A stretch of DNA of 64,000 nucleotides from Salibaculum griseiflavum (GCF_003129565.1 NZ_QETF01000007.1:62001-126000), one strand, 5' to 3'. Positions 49,209-58,738 are shown, counted from the stretch's first letter. Notes: generated by a model not told the origin, from the sequence alone. Numbers and translations: made by a program.

Positions 49209-49601
49209 TCAGAACAGCGTCAAGATCGTGCCGATTATGCCGCAACCAAGGACCGCGTATCCCCCGTCGATCAGGGTCAGCTTGAACGGCCGCATGGCGT
49301 AGGCATTGTTGATCAACACCCAGGGCGCTATGAAAAACGCCCCGATCCCCAACCCCGCGATCAATCCCTTGTCCACGCTGTCGATCCCGGCCATCCCAAA
49401 GATGTGCCGCATCATTCCAGCCACCACGATCATCGCCAGTGCGGAAAGGATGAAGGGTGTTGCGTTGCCGCCCTTGGGCCGGCCCTTTTCGTCACATTCG
49501 ATTTCGGCTGCCTCTATCCATGGCTTGGACAGAAGCATGTACCAAACTGCGCCGAAGGCCCAAGAACCCGCAGCGGCCGCTAGTATATTGATCAATTCCA
49601 T
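49209..49601 (-). CDS. DUF1761-type small membrane protein
   Basis: A 130-residue protein with four hydrophobic segments (about 5-24, 50-66, 80-98, 112-130) and a short charged loop CDEKGRPKGGNATPF after the first. It resembles DUF1761 family members. Its 3' end lies 16 bases from the terminator of the putative ssrS gene on the other strand. In Rhodobacter sphaeroides the gene in this position is sspA, a salt-stress-induced membrane protein; the same role here is inference from position. Confidence 0.8.
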   Translation of the reverse strand: MELINILAAAAGSWAFGAVWYMLLSKPWIEAAEIECDEKGRPKGGNATPFILSALAMIVVAGMMRHIFGMAGIDSVDKGLIAGLGIGAFFIAPWVLINNAYAMRPFKLTLIDGGYAVLGCGIIGTILTLF

Positions 49602-49635
49602 CTGTTTCCTCCGGTTTTTGGAACAGATTGGCAGG

Positions 49636-50058
49636 TCAATCGGGTTTTGTCCCGCCCAATGCGCAAATCATGCGCCACTCTTCTTCCGAGACAGGCTGCA
49701 CTGACAGCCGCGAATTCTTCAGCAGCACCATGTCGGCCAGTCGGGGATCAGCCTTGATCTGGTCCAGCGTGACAGGTGTTTCGAAGGGCCGCACGGCCTT
49801 GATATCCACGCATTCCCAGCGCGGATCATCCGTGGTGCTGTCGGGATGTGCCTCTGCGATGACCTCGACAATGCCGACGATGCGCTTCTCATTGACCGAG
49901 TGGTAAAAGAACCCCCGGTCGCCCACCGACATCTCGCGCATGAAATTTCGGGCCTGGTAGTTGCGCACACCATCCCATTCCTCGCCGGTGCCGCCCTTGG
50001 CGACCTGATCGTCCCAGCCCCATGTGTTGGGCTCGGATTTGAAGAGCCAGTATCGCAT
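49636..50058 (-). CDS. EVE-domain (PUA-like) protein
   Basis: A 140-residue single-domain EVE protein. The start ATG at 50058 begins MRYWLFKSEPNTWGWDDQ, the canonical EVE N-terminus. WDGVRNYQARNFMREM and GDRGFFYHS follow, lining the base-binding pocket. EVE/YTH-like domains bind modified bases in RNA or DNA; no target is known for this type. Its ATG overlaps the YciI stop (TGATG), so the two are coupled. Confidence 0.92.
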   Translation of the reverse strand: MRYWLFKSEPNTWGWDDQVAKGGTGEEWDGVRNYQARNFMREMSVGDRGFFYHSVNEKRIVGIVEVIAEAHPDSTTDDPRWECVDIKAVRPFETPVTLDQIKADPRLADMVLLKNSRLSVQPVSEEEWRMICALGGTKPD

Positions 50059-50330
50059 CAGCCGATCACCTTCTTCCAGGGCCTGATCGAGACGGTTTCG
50101 AACAGACCGGCCTTGGCGTAGGGGTCGCCGTCGGCCCACGATCGTGCCTGCTCGATCGTCTCGACTTCGAGAACCAGCAGGCTGCCGCACATCTCACCCG
50201 CAGCATCGAGGAATGGTCCGGCCATCTCGACCACGCCCGTTTCCTTGACATAAGCCAGGTGGGCATCGCGGTTGGCCTTGCGCAGATCAATTTGGCCGGG
50301 CTTGTCTAGGCAGATCACGGCATATCGCAT
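50058..50330 (-). CDS. YciI-family protein
   Basis: A 90-residue ferredoxin-like-fold protein beginning MRYAVICLDKPGQ. HLAYVKETGVVEMAGPFLD has the conserved His and the GPF segment, and SWADGDPYAKAGLFETVSI supplies the D-P-Y motif. YciI homologues have a His-Asp pair suggesting a catalytic or ligand role, without defined substrate. It follows gpsA by one base and overlaps the EVE gene. Confidence 0.9.
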   Translation of the reverse strand: MRYAVICLDKPGQIDLRKANRDAHLAYVKETGVVEMAGPFLDAAGEMCGSLLVLEVETIEQARSWADGDPYAKAGLFETVSIRPWKKVIG

Positions 50331-50331
50331 T

Positions 50332-51294
50332 TCATTCTTCCTTCAATGGGCGGGACAGCAAGGCCCCAAGTGCGGTTTCGGGCGCCATTTCCTTCGTGGC
50401 CAGCGCATGAACGACCGTCGATATCGGCAGGTCGAGATCATGATGCCTTGCCAGCTTTATCAGGGCGGCCGCTGTTGCGGCACCCTCGACGGTGGTCGAT
50501 GGGTCGAAGGGTTCGTTGCGTCCGATCGACAGACCGAAGCGATAGTTGCGTGACTTGTCCGAGGTGCAGGTCAAGGCAAGGTCGCCGAACCCCGACAGGC
50601 CGGCCAGCGTCTCGGGCTGTGCCCCAAGGACATCACCCAACCGCCGCATCTCGGCGAAACCACGTGTCATCAGCGCGGCACGGGCGCTTTCACCGTAACC
50701 GGCACCGATGCAAACCCCGCAGGCGATGGCGATCACGTTTTTCAGTGCCCCGCCAAGTTCGGCCCCGATCACATCGGTGGTCCGGTAGAGCCGCAAAGCC
50801 GGGGTGGACAGGCAGGATTGCAGGTATTCACCATCGTCCGCATCGGCACAGGCCAGCGTGAGGGCGGTTGGCAAGTGCCGGGCAATATCCACGGCGAAAC
50901 TGGGTCCGGTCAGCACGGCGGCGCTGGCATCGGGCACGAGTTCGGCCAGCTGCGCCCCGGTTCCCTTGAGCGTCTCAAGGTCGATGCCCTTGCTGCAAGA
51001 CACCAATCTCTTGCCACCCAGAAGCGCCCGATGTTCTGTCAGCCAGCCCCGCAGGGTCTGGGCGGGCACCGCGACAAGGATTGTGTCCAGCGCCGAAAGA
51101 GACTCGATGTCTGACGTGATCGAAATATTCGGGCCAAGCGCAACGTCTGGCAAGCGGCGCCTGTTTTCGCGATGGTTCTGCATGTCGCGTGACTGGTCGC
51201 GGTCCCGTGCCCAAAGTGTCACCGGACCATTGGACGAGAGGGCGACAGCCAGTGCCGTGCCGAACGCGCCCGCGCCCGCGACGCCAATCTTCAT
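50332..51294 (-). CDS. gpsA: Glycerol-3-phosphate dehydrogenase [NAD(P)+]
   Basis: A 320-residue GpsA making sn-glycerol-3-phosphate for phospholipids. The N-terminal [12 protein letters not shown] nucleotide motif, [11 protein letters not shown] and VSCSKGID are present, with the catalytic lysine in [14 protein letters not shown]. The ATG at 51294 overlaps the tsaD stop (ATGA). The tsaD-gpsA-yciI-EVE order is a common alphaproteobacterial operon. Confidence 0.96.
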   Translation of the reverse strand: MKIGVAGAGAFGTALAVALSSNGPVTLWARDRDQSRDMQNHRENRRRLPDVALGPNISITSDIESLSALDTILVAVPAQTLRGWLTEHRALLGGKRLVSCSKGIDLETLKGTGAQLAELVPDASAAVLTGPSFAVDIARHLPTALTLACADADDGEYLQSCLSTPALRLYRTTDVIGAELGGALKNVIAIACGVCIGAGYGESARAALMTRGFAEMRRLGDVLGAQPETLAGLSGFGDLALTCTSDKSRNYRFGLSIGRNEPFDPSTTVEGAATAAALIKLARHHDLDLPISTVVHALATKEMAPETALGALLSRPLKEE

Positions 51295-52385
51295 GCCTTG
51301 GCTCCTTTCTTGCCGCCCCCCAGCAGGCTGGGGCTGCGCTGGTCCAGCGGCCATCGCGGCCGCGCGGCCAGGGTCATGTCATCATGCTCGCCCCCGGCAT
51401 GACGCAGCAACCCCGCATAGGCGATCATCGCGGCATTATCGGTGCAAAGCGCAAGTGGCGGGGCCACGAAATCAAGGTCGAGGTCAGCAGATATCGTCTC
51501 TAACCCGGCCCGAATGTCCATATTCGAGGCAACGCCACCGGCCACGGCAAACCGTGACAAGTCGGCCCGGCAAGACCGGGCCATATGCACAGCACGCCGG
51601 GTCTTCTCGACCAGAACATCCCGGATTGCCGATTGGAAAGCGGCGGCCAGATCATTCTGGTCCTGTCGGGTCAACCCGCCTTTGGCGTCGACAAGGCCAT
51701 CCCGTGCGCGGAGCATCGCGGTTTTCAGACCCGAGAAGGACATGTTGCAGTCGTCCCGGTCGAGCAATGGACGGGGCAGTTGGAACCGGCTCGCATCACC
51801 CCCCCGGGCCGCACGCTCAATGGCGGGACCACCCGGCTGAGACAGCCCGAGAATCCGGGCGGATTTGTCGAATGCCTCTCCCGGTGCATCGTCAATGGTG
51901 CCACCGAGCCGTCTGTAATCCTCCGGTCCTTCGACCAGAAGAAACTGACAATGCCCCCCCGAAACCAGCAGCATGAGATAGGGAAAGGGCAGCCCGTGCG
52001 ACAATTGGGGCGTCAGCGCGTGGCCCGCCAGGTGGTTGACCCCGATCAGCGGCAGACCCGTGGCGGCCGCCAGGCCCTTGGCGCACATCACCCCGGACAG
52101 CACACCGCCGATCAGGCCGGGGCCCGCAGTCACCGCGATCCCGTCGAGATCGGACAGCGAGACATTCGCCTCGGAAAGACACTGTTCCACCACGATATCT
52201 AGTTTCTCGGCATGGGCGCGCGCGGCGATTTCAGGCACGACGCCGCCGAAATCCGCATGCAGGTCCGTTTGCCCAAACACGACTGAGGACAGGATTTCAG
52301 CCTTGCCGGGAACGCCCCTGACAATCGCGGCAGCCGTGTCGTCACAACTGCTTTCAATACCAAGAAGTGTCAGGGGTTCGTTCAT
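51291..52385 (-). CDS. tsaD: TsaD, tRNA threonylcarbamoyladenosine transferase
   Basis: A 364-residue TsaD (Gcp/Kae1), transferring threonylcarbamoyl to A37. The start ATG at 52385 begins [21 protein letters not shown]. The metal-binding HLAGH motif lies in [24 protein letters not shown] and the ASNMDIR nucleotide region follow. Works with TsaB, TsaC and TsaE; tsaE is at 39345-39806. The frame continues upstream but is antisense to hemD. Confidence 0.97.
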   Translation of the reverse strand: MNEPLTLLGIESSCDDTAAAIVRGVPGKAEILSSVVFGQTDLHADFGGVVPEIAARAHAEKLDIVVEQCLSEANVSLSDLDGIAVTAGPGLIGGVLSGVMCAKGLAAATGLPLIGVNHLAGHALTPQLSHGLPFPYLMLLVSGGHCQFLLVEGPEDYRRLGGTIDDAPGEAFDKSARILGLSQPGGPAIERAARGGDASRFQLPRPLLDRDDCNMSFSGLKTAMLRARDGLVDAKGGLTRQDQNDLAAAFQSAIRDVLVEKTRRAVHMARSCRADLSRFAVAGGVASNMDIRAGLETISADLDLDFVAPPLALCTDNAAMIAYAGLLRHAGGEHDDMTLAARPRWPLDQRSPSLLGGGKKGAKA

Positions 52386-52442
52386 GTCTCGACCGGTTGC
52401 ACTGGACCTTTTCCGAGGTAACACTCGGGGCCTGATCCGACA

Positions 52443-53150
52443 ATGGCCGGGGGCCGTGTGACACCTGAAAGACCGATCCTTCTGCTGACCCGACCCGAGG
52501 CGGGATCGCGGGCCTTTCTGGAGGCATTGACCGACCGCGGTGTCACCGGGGTGACTGCGATCGTCAGCCCGCTTTTCGACTACGAAGCGGTCGAGCATGC
52601 CCTTGTCGAACCCGGTGCCGATCTGATTTTCACCTCGGGTGAGGCGGTGCGTCATGCGGGGCCCGGCGCCGGGCGGCTCGCCTGGTGCGTGGGGGATCAC
52701 ACGGCCCGAACGGCTGCGGCTGCGGGCTTTGTCACAAGAAACGCGGGGGGCGATGCAAACGACCTGATCGCCCTCATCCGATCGGCCAAGCCTGAACGGA
52801 AGCTGGTGCATTTGCGGGGGGAGGTGAGCGCGGCCGATATCTGTGGGGCCTTGAGCGTTGCCGGGCTGAATTGCAGTGATCGTATCGTGTATCGCAAGAT
52901 CCCCAAGCCGCTGGCGGAAGATGCCGATGCGGCCTTGATGGGGAAAACACCGGTCCTGCTTCCCCTGTTTTCTCCCGAGACGGCCACGCTACTTGTTGAT
53001 CAAGGTCCGTTCGCGGCACCGATCACGGTCTGTGCCCTGAGCGAGAACGTCGCCCGCGCGTCAGTGCCGCTGGACCCGGTTGAGGTGAAAATCTCGGCAA
53101 AACCGGACTTGGCGACGATGGTCAGACTTGTCGCAGGGCTGATCGCTTGA
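52443..53150 (+). CDS. hemD: Uroporphyrinogen-III synthase
   Basis: A 235-residue Hem[22 protein letters not shown] opens the fold. Low overall conservation is normal, but [27 protein letters not shown]-like [10 protein letters not shown] and [10 protein letters not shown] fit. It closes hydroxymethylbilane to uroporphyrinogen III. Start is either ATG 52443 or GTG 52458; the latter has a better G-rich site. hemC, often adjacent in other alphaproteobacteria, is not here. Confidence 0.87.
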   Translation: MAGGRVTPERPILLLTRPEAGSRAFLEALTDRGVTGVTAIVSPLFDYEAVEHALVEPGADLIFTSGEAVRHAGPGAGRLAWCVGDHTARTAAAAGFVTRNAGGDANDLIALIRSAKPERKLVHLRGEVSAADICGALSVAGLNCSDRIVYRKIPKPLAEDADAALMGKTPVLLPLFSPETATLLVDQGPFAAPITVCALSENVARASVPLDPVEVKISAKPDLATMVRLVAGLIA

Positions 53151-53213
53151 GGCCCGCCCGCTGGCAGGATAGGCTTTGAGCTGGCCGATGGGTCAGGCGG
53201 AACAAGGATTTGG

Positions 53214-54557
53214 GTGGCGAAGTTGGCGAAATCTTCAAGGAAGAAACCGAAATCGGACCAACCCGAGGTTGTCGAGGAAAACGACCTCGTCGCCGAAACC
53301 GAAGCCGATAGGGGCAAGGTCGAAGCGGATGAGGAGGCCCAAACCTCCGAGCCCGACAACGCGGCCGAGGGCATCGAGGATGCTGAAGTCCTCGATGATA
53401 CACCTGTCGAGTCCGAGTCGGATGGCACAACCGAATCAACTGAAGAGTCCGATGCCGGACCCGGCCCGGATGAGGTGGATATCGAGGCCGAACCGGACCA
53501 GCCCGCGGCCAGTCAAGGCGATGCGGACCCGGCGACAACTCCCGTGGTGACGCAACAGCCCCGTCGCAGCAGAGGGTTCTTGCCTTTGCTCATCGGTGGT
53601 CTCGCAGCCGGCGGTCTCGGCTATGGCGTCGAGACCTATCTGGACAACCAGCAAGCCGCCGGGCCCGACCTTGCTGCATTGATCGAAGAGCAATCCGGCA
53701 CCATCGATGCGCTGCGGGCTGAGATCGACGCGATCCCGCCCGCGCCGGATCTGACCCCGCTGCGGGAGCGGATCACCGCGCTGGAATCCGCCGTTTCCGA
53801 TGAGATTGGCGGTCTCGAAACAAGCTTGTCCGACCGGATCGACGCTATGGATGCTCGTCTTTCCGAAGTCGAAAAACGACCGGGCAGCGATGGCACGCTG
53901 AGCGATTCGGCGCTTGCGGCTTACGAACGCGAGCTGGACTCGCTGCGCGCGGAGCTCGACGCGCAGCGTCAAGAGGTCATCGCCATTGCCGAGCAGGCGG
54001 CCGAGGATCTGAATGCGGCCCGTGCCGAAGCCGAAGAAATGGAACAGGAAGCACTGCGCGAGGCGCGCGCCGCGGCGGGGCGCGCCGCGTTGAACCGTTT
54101 GCGCGGGGCCGTCGAGACCGGCGATCCCTTTGCCGAGCTTCTGGGGGATCTTGAACCCGTCGCAGGCGATCTGCCGGTGGCGCTTACGTCAGTCGCTGAA
54201 ACCGGCGTCGCCACCCGAGCGACGCTCGAAGATGAGTTCGGACCGGCCGCACGGGCGGCACTGGCCGCCGCCCGAGAAGAGGGCGTGGCCGGGGAAAGCG
54301 GCGGTCTGGGCAGTTTCTTGCGCCAGCAATTCGATGTTCGGTCGACACAACCGCGCGAAGGAAGTGACCCCGATGCGGTTCTGTCCCGCGCAGAGGCCGC
54401 GGTCGAATCGGACCGGTTGTCCGATGCCCTGGCCGAAATCGCCACGCTGCCGGAAGTGTCTCGCGCCGAGATGACCGACTGGACCGCCAAGGCCCAGACC
54501 CGTGCCGATGCGCTGGCCGCGATCTCTGACCTGTCCGAAACCCTGAACACGAACTGA
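53214..54557 (+). CDS. Mic60/mitofilin-like inner-membrane protein
   Basis: A 447-residue protein. It has an acidic, disordered N-terminus (1-115), one membrane segment (about 120-138, GFLPLLIGGLAAGGLGYGV), and a long coiled coil (145-290). The C-terminal mitofilin domain has AAGRAALNRLRGAVETGDPFAELL and DWTAKAQTRADALAA. Position between hemD and hemY is the hallmark of alphaproteobacterial Mic60, which shapes intracytoplasmic membranes and is related to mitochondrial cristae-junction MICOS. GTG start with AAGGA upstream. Alternative name: COG4223 protein. Confidence 0.85.
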   Translation: MAKLAKSSRKKPKSDQPEVVEENDLVAETEADRGKVEADEEAQTSEPDNAAEGIEDAEVLDDTPVESESDGTTESTEESDAGPGPDEVDIEAEPDQPAASQGDADPATTPVVTQQPRRSRGFLPLLIGGLAAGGLGYGVETYLDNQQAAGPDLAALIEEQSGTIDALRAEIDAIPPAPDLTPLRERITALESAVSDEIGGLETSLSDRIDAMDARLSEVEKRPGSDGTLSDSALAAYERELDSLRAELDAQRQEVIAIAEQAAEDLNAARAEAEEMEQEALREARAAAGRAALNRLRGAVETGDPFAELLGDLEPVAGDLPVALTSVAETGVATRATLEDEFGPAARAALAAAREEGVAGESGGLGSFLRQQFDVRSTQPREGSDPDAVLSRAEAAVESDRLSDALAEIATLPEVSRAEMTDWTAKAQTRADALAAISDLSETLNTN

Positions 54558-54567
54558 GGCTGCCCTG

Positions 54568-56022
54568 ATGCTCTGGTCCCTGGTAAAGATACTGGCCTTC
54601 GTGGCCCTCGTGACCGCCCTGACCTATGGGGGGCTGTTGCTGATGGACGTGCCAGGCGAGGTGGTGATCGACGTCGCCGGCTTCGGCATGACGATGAGTG
54701 TTCTCGAGCTGGTCGTCGTCCTTGCCTTGCTGGTCCTGCTTGTCTGGCTGGGGATCAAGCTGATCGGTCTACTGGTGGCAACGTTCAAGTTCCTCAACGG
54801 AGACGAAACGGCGATTTCGCGCTATTTCTCGCGCAATCGCGAACGCAAGGGGTTCGACGCACTGTCCGAGGGCATGATGGCGCTGGCCTCTGGCGAAGGG
54901 CAGCTTGCGCTCGCCAAGGCGTCGCGGGCCGAGAAATATCTGGGCAAGCCGCATCTGACCAATCTGCTGGCTGCCCAGGCTGCCGAGATGTCCGGTGACA
55001 GAAAGACCGCCGAACGCACCTATCGAAAGTTGCTGGAGGACGAAAAGACCCGGTTCGTGGGCGTTCGGGGCATTATGAAACAGAAGCTTGCCGATGGTGA
55101 CACCGAAACCGCGCTGAAACTTGCCGAGAAGGCTTTTGCCATCAAGCCGCGCCATGAAGAGACCCAGGATACCCTGTTGCGGCTTCAGGCCGAAAAAGCG
55201 GATTGGAAGGGCGCGCGGGCAACCCTCGGTGCCAAGCTCAAGAGTGGCACCTTGCCGCGCGATGTGCACAAGCGCCGTGACGCTGTCCTGGCCCTCTCCG
55301 AGGCCGTTGAACTTCGTGAACAGGGGGCGGAAAGCAAGGCGCAAGAGGCCATTTTCGAGGCGAACCGTCTTTCGCCCGATCTGATCCCGGCCACTGTCGC
55401 GGCTGCCCGGGCACAGATCGCCAAGGGTGCGATCCGGCCCGCGGCCCGGATCATCAAGAAGACATGGACCACCCACCCGCATCCCGACTTGGCCCGCGTC
55501 TTTGCCGAAATTGCGCCTGACGAAGACCCGCAAGCCCGGATCAAGCGATTCAAGCCGCTGTTGAAGATCAAGCCGGACCATCCTGAAACCAGGATGCTGC
55601 TGGCCGAACTGCAAATCGCGGCCGAAGATTTTCCGGCTGCGCGTCGGGCGCTGGGCGATCTGATAGAAACCGATCCGACCGCGCGCAGCTTGACGATCAT
55701 GGCTGCCATCGAGCGTGGCGAGGGCAAACCGGATACCGTGGTGCGGGGCTGGTTGACCAAGGCGCTGACGGCGCCGCGCGGCCCGCAGTGGATTTGTGAC
55801 AATTGCCAGCAGGTGCATTCGGACTGGGCGCCGGTGTGCGGCAATTGCCATGCCTTCGACACGCTCGACTGGCGTCGCCCGCCCGCGGGCGAGGTTGCGA
55901 TGCCCAGCGGCACCGAGATGCTGCCGCTGATCGTGGGCCAGATCGAGAGCCGGCCGGAAGATGCTCAGGAAGAGACAGAAGAGGCCCATGTGATCGACGG
56001 CGAAACCGAAGCGGAAAAATAG
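54568..56022 (+). CDS. hemY: HemY-type membrane TPR protein
   Basis: A 484-residue protein. Two N-terminal membrane segments (about 5-27 and 38-62) and the HemY_N region (FKFLNGDETAISRYFSRNRE) are followed by TPR helices (residues about 100-390). The C-terminal zinc-ribbon-like module has two CxxC pairs (WICDNCQQVHSDWAPVCGNC). This is the tetratricopeptide HemY, not protoporphyrinogen oxidase. The metal module resembles that of LapB. Its role in heme synthesis is genetic association only. Confidence 0.9.
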   Translation: MLWSLVKILAFVALVTALTYGGLLLMDVPGEVVIDVAGFGMTMSVLELVVVLALLVLLVWLGIKLIGLLVATFKFLNGDETAISRYFSRNRERKGFDALSEGMMALASGEGQLALAKASRAEKYLGKPHLTNLLAAQAAEMSGDRKTAERTYRKLLEDEKTRFVGVRGIMKQKLADGDTETALKLAEKAFAIKPRHEETQDTLLRLQAEKADWKGARATLGAKLKSGTLPRDVHKRRDAVLALSEAVELREQGAESKAQEAIFEANRLSPDLIPATVAAARAQIAKGAIRPAARIIKKTWTTHPHPDLARVFAEIAPDEDPQARIKRFKPLLKIKPDHPETRMLLAELQIAAEDFPAARRALGDLIETDPTARSLTIMAAIERGEGKPDTVVRGWLTKALTAPRGPQWICDNCQQVHSDWAPVCGNCHAFDTLDWRRPPAGEVAMPSGTEMLPLIVGQIESRPEDAQEETEEAHVIDGETEAEK

Positions 56023-56065
56023 CCCTTTTCCTTGGTTGCGAGCCAATGCTAAAGGGAGCGCCGTG

Positions 56066-56141
56066 GCCGCTGTAGCTCAGCTGGTAGAGCACGTCATTCG
56101 TAATGATGGGGTCGGGGGTTCGAGTCCCTTCAGCGGCACCA
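56066..56141 (+). tRNA. tRNA-Thr (anticodon CGT)
   Basis: A 76-base tRNA with encoded CCA. The acceptor stem GCCGCTG/CAGCGGC is perfect, the D arm AGCTCAGCTGGTAGAGC is normal, the anticodon loop TTCGTAA gives CGT (reads ACG), and the T arm is GGGGG-TTCGAGT-CCCTT. Variable loop short. It follows hemY by 43 bases. Confidence 0.95.
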
Positions 56142-56228
56142 CCCAAACAGGAAAGTCATTGGTAAACCTGCAGCTCGTCGATGTTGCCAGGTCCCGTAAA
56201 CCCTTGCCTGAGACCATTCCGCGGCACT

Positions 56229-56900
56229 CTACCCGGACAGGGCATAGCGATGGAGTGTCTGAAATCGCCCATCTTTCCGCTCGCCCACAAGGGTGAGTTC
56301 GTCAATTTGAAAGGGCTGCGGCAGGGCCGGCAGTCTTTCCTTGGCAATGCGCGTCAGATGATTGCGATCCGTCGGAACGAGCCGGCTCGACAGCGTCATG
56401 TGAAAGCGAAATTCGTCCATGACATGGGGATAGCCCCAGCGGTGCAGGTTACGATCCTGTTCCGGCGTCAGGCCCACAGCCCGCCTCTTGGCGAGTTCGG
56501 CCTCGGCGGGTCTGGCACGAAACCGGTCCAGCGTTTCGACGCAGGACGCGGCCAGGGCATCAATCTGGTTTGTCGGACCATCAGGCAACAGCGCCACGAA
56601 CCCGCCGATGCAGCGCACCGACAAACCGGCCAATGCAATCGGAGGCGTTGCGGCGCAAAATCGGCGCGTTGCATCGGCAAGCGCCGTGGGGTCGATACCC
56701 TTCTTCAACCGGAAAGGTGGCTTGATCGTGGCGTGAAACCCGTATTTCCTTGGGGTCTCGGTCAGCGCGGACAGGTCCGGATCCTGTTGGATGGTGCAGG
56801 CGGCATCGACATCCCAACCCAGCCAATGTGCGCCGAATCTCGCCAAGTCCCCGCCTTCCGGGGGCAGATAGTAGATCGCAAACCGTGTGAAGTCTGACAT
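56229..56900 (-). CDS. DUF1045 / 2H phosphoesterase-like phosphonate-metabolism protein
   Basis: A 223-residue protein. Two HxT motifs, KYGFHATIKPPF and FRFHMTLSSR, give the 2H phosphodiesterase active-site pattern. DUF1045 genes are usually found in C-P lyase clusters, so a role in phosphonate or ribose-phosphate cyclic intermediates is plausible. Start ATG at 56900 (MSDFTRFAIYYLPPEGGD). The phnM start is back to back with it. Confidence 0.87.
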   Translation of the reverse strand: MSDFTRFAIYYLPPEGGDLARFGAHWLGWDVDAACTIQQDPDLSALTETPRKYGFHATIKPPFRLKKGIDPTALADATRRFCAATPPIALAGLSVRCIGGFVALLPDGPTNQIDALAASCVETLDRFRARPAEAELAKRRAVGLTPEQDRNLHRWGYPHVMDEFRFHMTLSSRLVPTDRNHLTRIAKERLPALPQPFQIDELTLVGERKDGRFQTLHRYALSG

Positions 56901-58092
56901 GAACACGCCCGCTCTTTCCGCAGCCCTCGCAGACGACGATGACACCCAGATGACAGGCTCTGGCTGCCTTGCCAATGCCTGTCTGGTTCTGCCGGATCAG
57001 GTGATCCGGGGGGCGGTTCACTTCGAGGACGGCGTGATCACCAGGATCATCGAGGGCGAGACGGTTCCGGCCGGGGCAATCGATGCGGCAGGGGATTACG
57101 TGATACCCGGCATGATCGAGCTGCACACTGACAACCTCGAACGCCATATCAAGCCCCGCCCCAGAGTTGACTGGCCGCACAAGCCCGCATTGCTGGCGCA
57201 TGATGCGGAGCTGGCGGGATGCGGGATCACCACGGTCTTCGACGCTCTGCGGATCGGGTCGTTCACGGAGCGGCAGACCCACTATGGCGAATACGCTCGC
57301 ACCCTGGCGGATGAGCTGCTGGCGCTGCGCGCCGAGGGAGCCCTGCGCATCAGTCACATGCTGCACTTGCGGGCCGAGCTGTGTTCGGAGACCCTGGTGG
57401 AGGAAATGGCAAAGTTCGGACCCTCGGACCGGGTCGGTCTTATCAGCCTGATGGACCACACACCCGGCCAGCGGCAATTCCGCGACATGGCGCAATTTCG
57501 GGCCTATTGGCAGGGCAAGTATGACCTGTCCGACACCGCCTACGAGGCGCTTGTTGTCAAGCTCAAGGCGCTCCAGACAGAGGTCGGGGCGCAGCACGAG
57601 GCCGCCGCCGTCGCGGAAGCGGCTCGCATCGGGGCCACCCTGGCCAGCCACGATGATACGACCGCGGCTCAGGTCTCCCACTCGTCGAGCCTGGGGGTCT
57701 CGCTGGCCGAATTCCCGACCACGGTCGAGGCGGCCCGGGCTTGCTCCGACCTTGGGATCGCGACGATCATGGGGGCACCGAATCTGATCCGCGGCGGATC
57801 CCATTCCGGCAATGTGTCGGCGGAGGAGCTCGCAAGGGAAGGGTTGATCGATATCCTGTCGTCCGACTACGTGCCCGCCGGATTGATCCATGCGGCGTTC
57901 AGTCTTGCCGAGATCTGGCATGATCTGCCAAGGGCCATTTCCACCGTGAGCACCGGGCCCGCGACCGCCGTCGGTCTGACGGACCGGGGCCGGATCATGC
58001 CGAGCCTTCGCGCGGACTTCGTGCGTGTTGCCCTCGCAGGAGACATACCGGTGGTTCGGGCGACCTTCTGCAGGGGGTTTCGGGTCGCCTGA
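56899..58092 (+). CDS. phnM: PhnM, ribose 1-methylphosphonate 5-triphosphate diphosphatase
   Basis: A 397-residue amidohydrolase-superfamily PhnM. The metal motif is PGMIELHTDNLERHIKPRP (HTDN), with the later SHDDTTAAQV and LSSDYVPAG (Asp). It removes pyrophosphate from the RPnTP intermediate of the C-P lyase pathway. Start ATG 56899 overlaps the start of the divergent DUF1045 gene; an ATG at 56950 leaves room for a promoter and is equally possible. phnGHIJKL are not in the window. Confidence 0.92.
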   Translation: MNTPALSAALADDDDTQMTGSGCLANACLVLPDQVIRGAVHFEDGVITRIIEGETVPAGAIDAAGDYVIPGMIELHTDNLERHIKPRPRVDWPHKPALLAHDAELAGCGITTVFDALRIGSFTERQTHYGEYARTLADELLALRAEGALRISHMLHLRAELCSETLVEEMAKFGPSDRVGLISLMDHTPGQRQFRDMAQFRAYWQGKYDLSDTAYEALVVKLKALQTEVGAQHEAAAVAEAARIGATLASHDDTTAAQVSHSSSLGVSLAEFPTTVEAARACSDLGIATIMGAPNLIRGGSHSGNVSAEELAREGLIDILSSDYVPAGLIHAAFSLAEIWHDLPRAISTVSTGPATAVGLTDRGRIMPSLRADFVRVALAGDIPVVRATFCRGFRVA

Positions 58093-58264
58093 GGCCGCTA
58101 CCAAGCGCCGCAGGCGGGCCGAAACACATTGCCTAAGCGCCATGTATATGGTGGCTCTTCGGCGACACCTTGCTGCGCGTCGGAGTTCGGGCTGTTTTCG
58201 CGAACGAATCCGACTAAGTTGCGACAGAGGTTCGTCGAGAGTGACAACCAGACTAGGAGACGTC

Positions 58265-58717
58265 ATGACCAAATTCGCAATCACCGCTGCCGCGGTTCTT
58301 TTCGCGGCCCCCGCTTTTGCCGACGATCACGCCGCCACTGGCGACGCCGCTGCCGGCGAGCGGGCTTTCGGACGCCAGTGCGTATCCTGCCACAACGTTG
58401 TTGACGATGCAGGCGATGTTCTTGCCGGGCGGCCGAATGTCAGGACCGGCCCCAACCTCTACGGGATCGCCGGCGGCACCATCGGTTCTGCCGAGGAGTT
58501 TCGCTATGGTCCCGCCATCCTGCAGCTGAACGAAGAAGGCATGACTTGGAACGAGGAGAAATTCGCCTCTTACGTCCAGGATCCGACAGCCTGGCTGCGC
58601 GAAGCCACCGGCGATGATCGTGCCCGCTCGAAAATGGCGTTCCGCGTGCGCAACCCCGAGGATGCGGTGAACATCTACGCCTATCTGGCAAGCCTTGACG
58701 AAGGCGCCGCCGAGTAA
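58265..58717 (+). CDS. Class I c-type cytochrome (c2/c550-like)
   Basis: A 150-residue periplasmic cytochrome. The signal peptide is residues 1-19 (ITAAAVLFAAPAFA). The heme site is CVSCH near residues 39-43, and the axial Met is in RSKMAF. TGPNLYGIAGG and VNIYAYLASL complete the fold. Start ATG 58265 has AGGAG upstream; an open frame continues into phnM but is not credible. It shuttles electrons in respiration. The terminator follows. Confidence 0.92.
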   Translation: MTKFAITAAAVLFAAPAFADDHAATGDAAAGERAFGRQCVSCHNVVDDAGDVLAGRPNVRTGPNLYGIAGGTIGSAEEFRYGPAILQLNEEGMTWNEEKFASYVQDPTAWLREATGDDRARSKMAFRVRNPEDAVNIYAYLASLDEGAAE

Positions 58718-58738
58718 CGGTGCCCGCTCGAAAACCGG

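Noticed and set aside
54769-56046. 425-codon frame antisense to hemY
   Set aside because: Shadow of the TPR codons; no ribosome-binding site or motif.
56142-56228. Genomic-island attachment site after tRNA-Thr
   Set aside because: No direct repeat of the tRNA 3' end, integrase or composition shift was seen nearby.
56581-58284. 567-codon frame antisense to phnM
   Set aside because: A shadow frame with no recognisable domain; phnM and DUF1045 explain the sequence.
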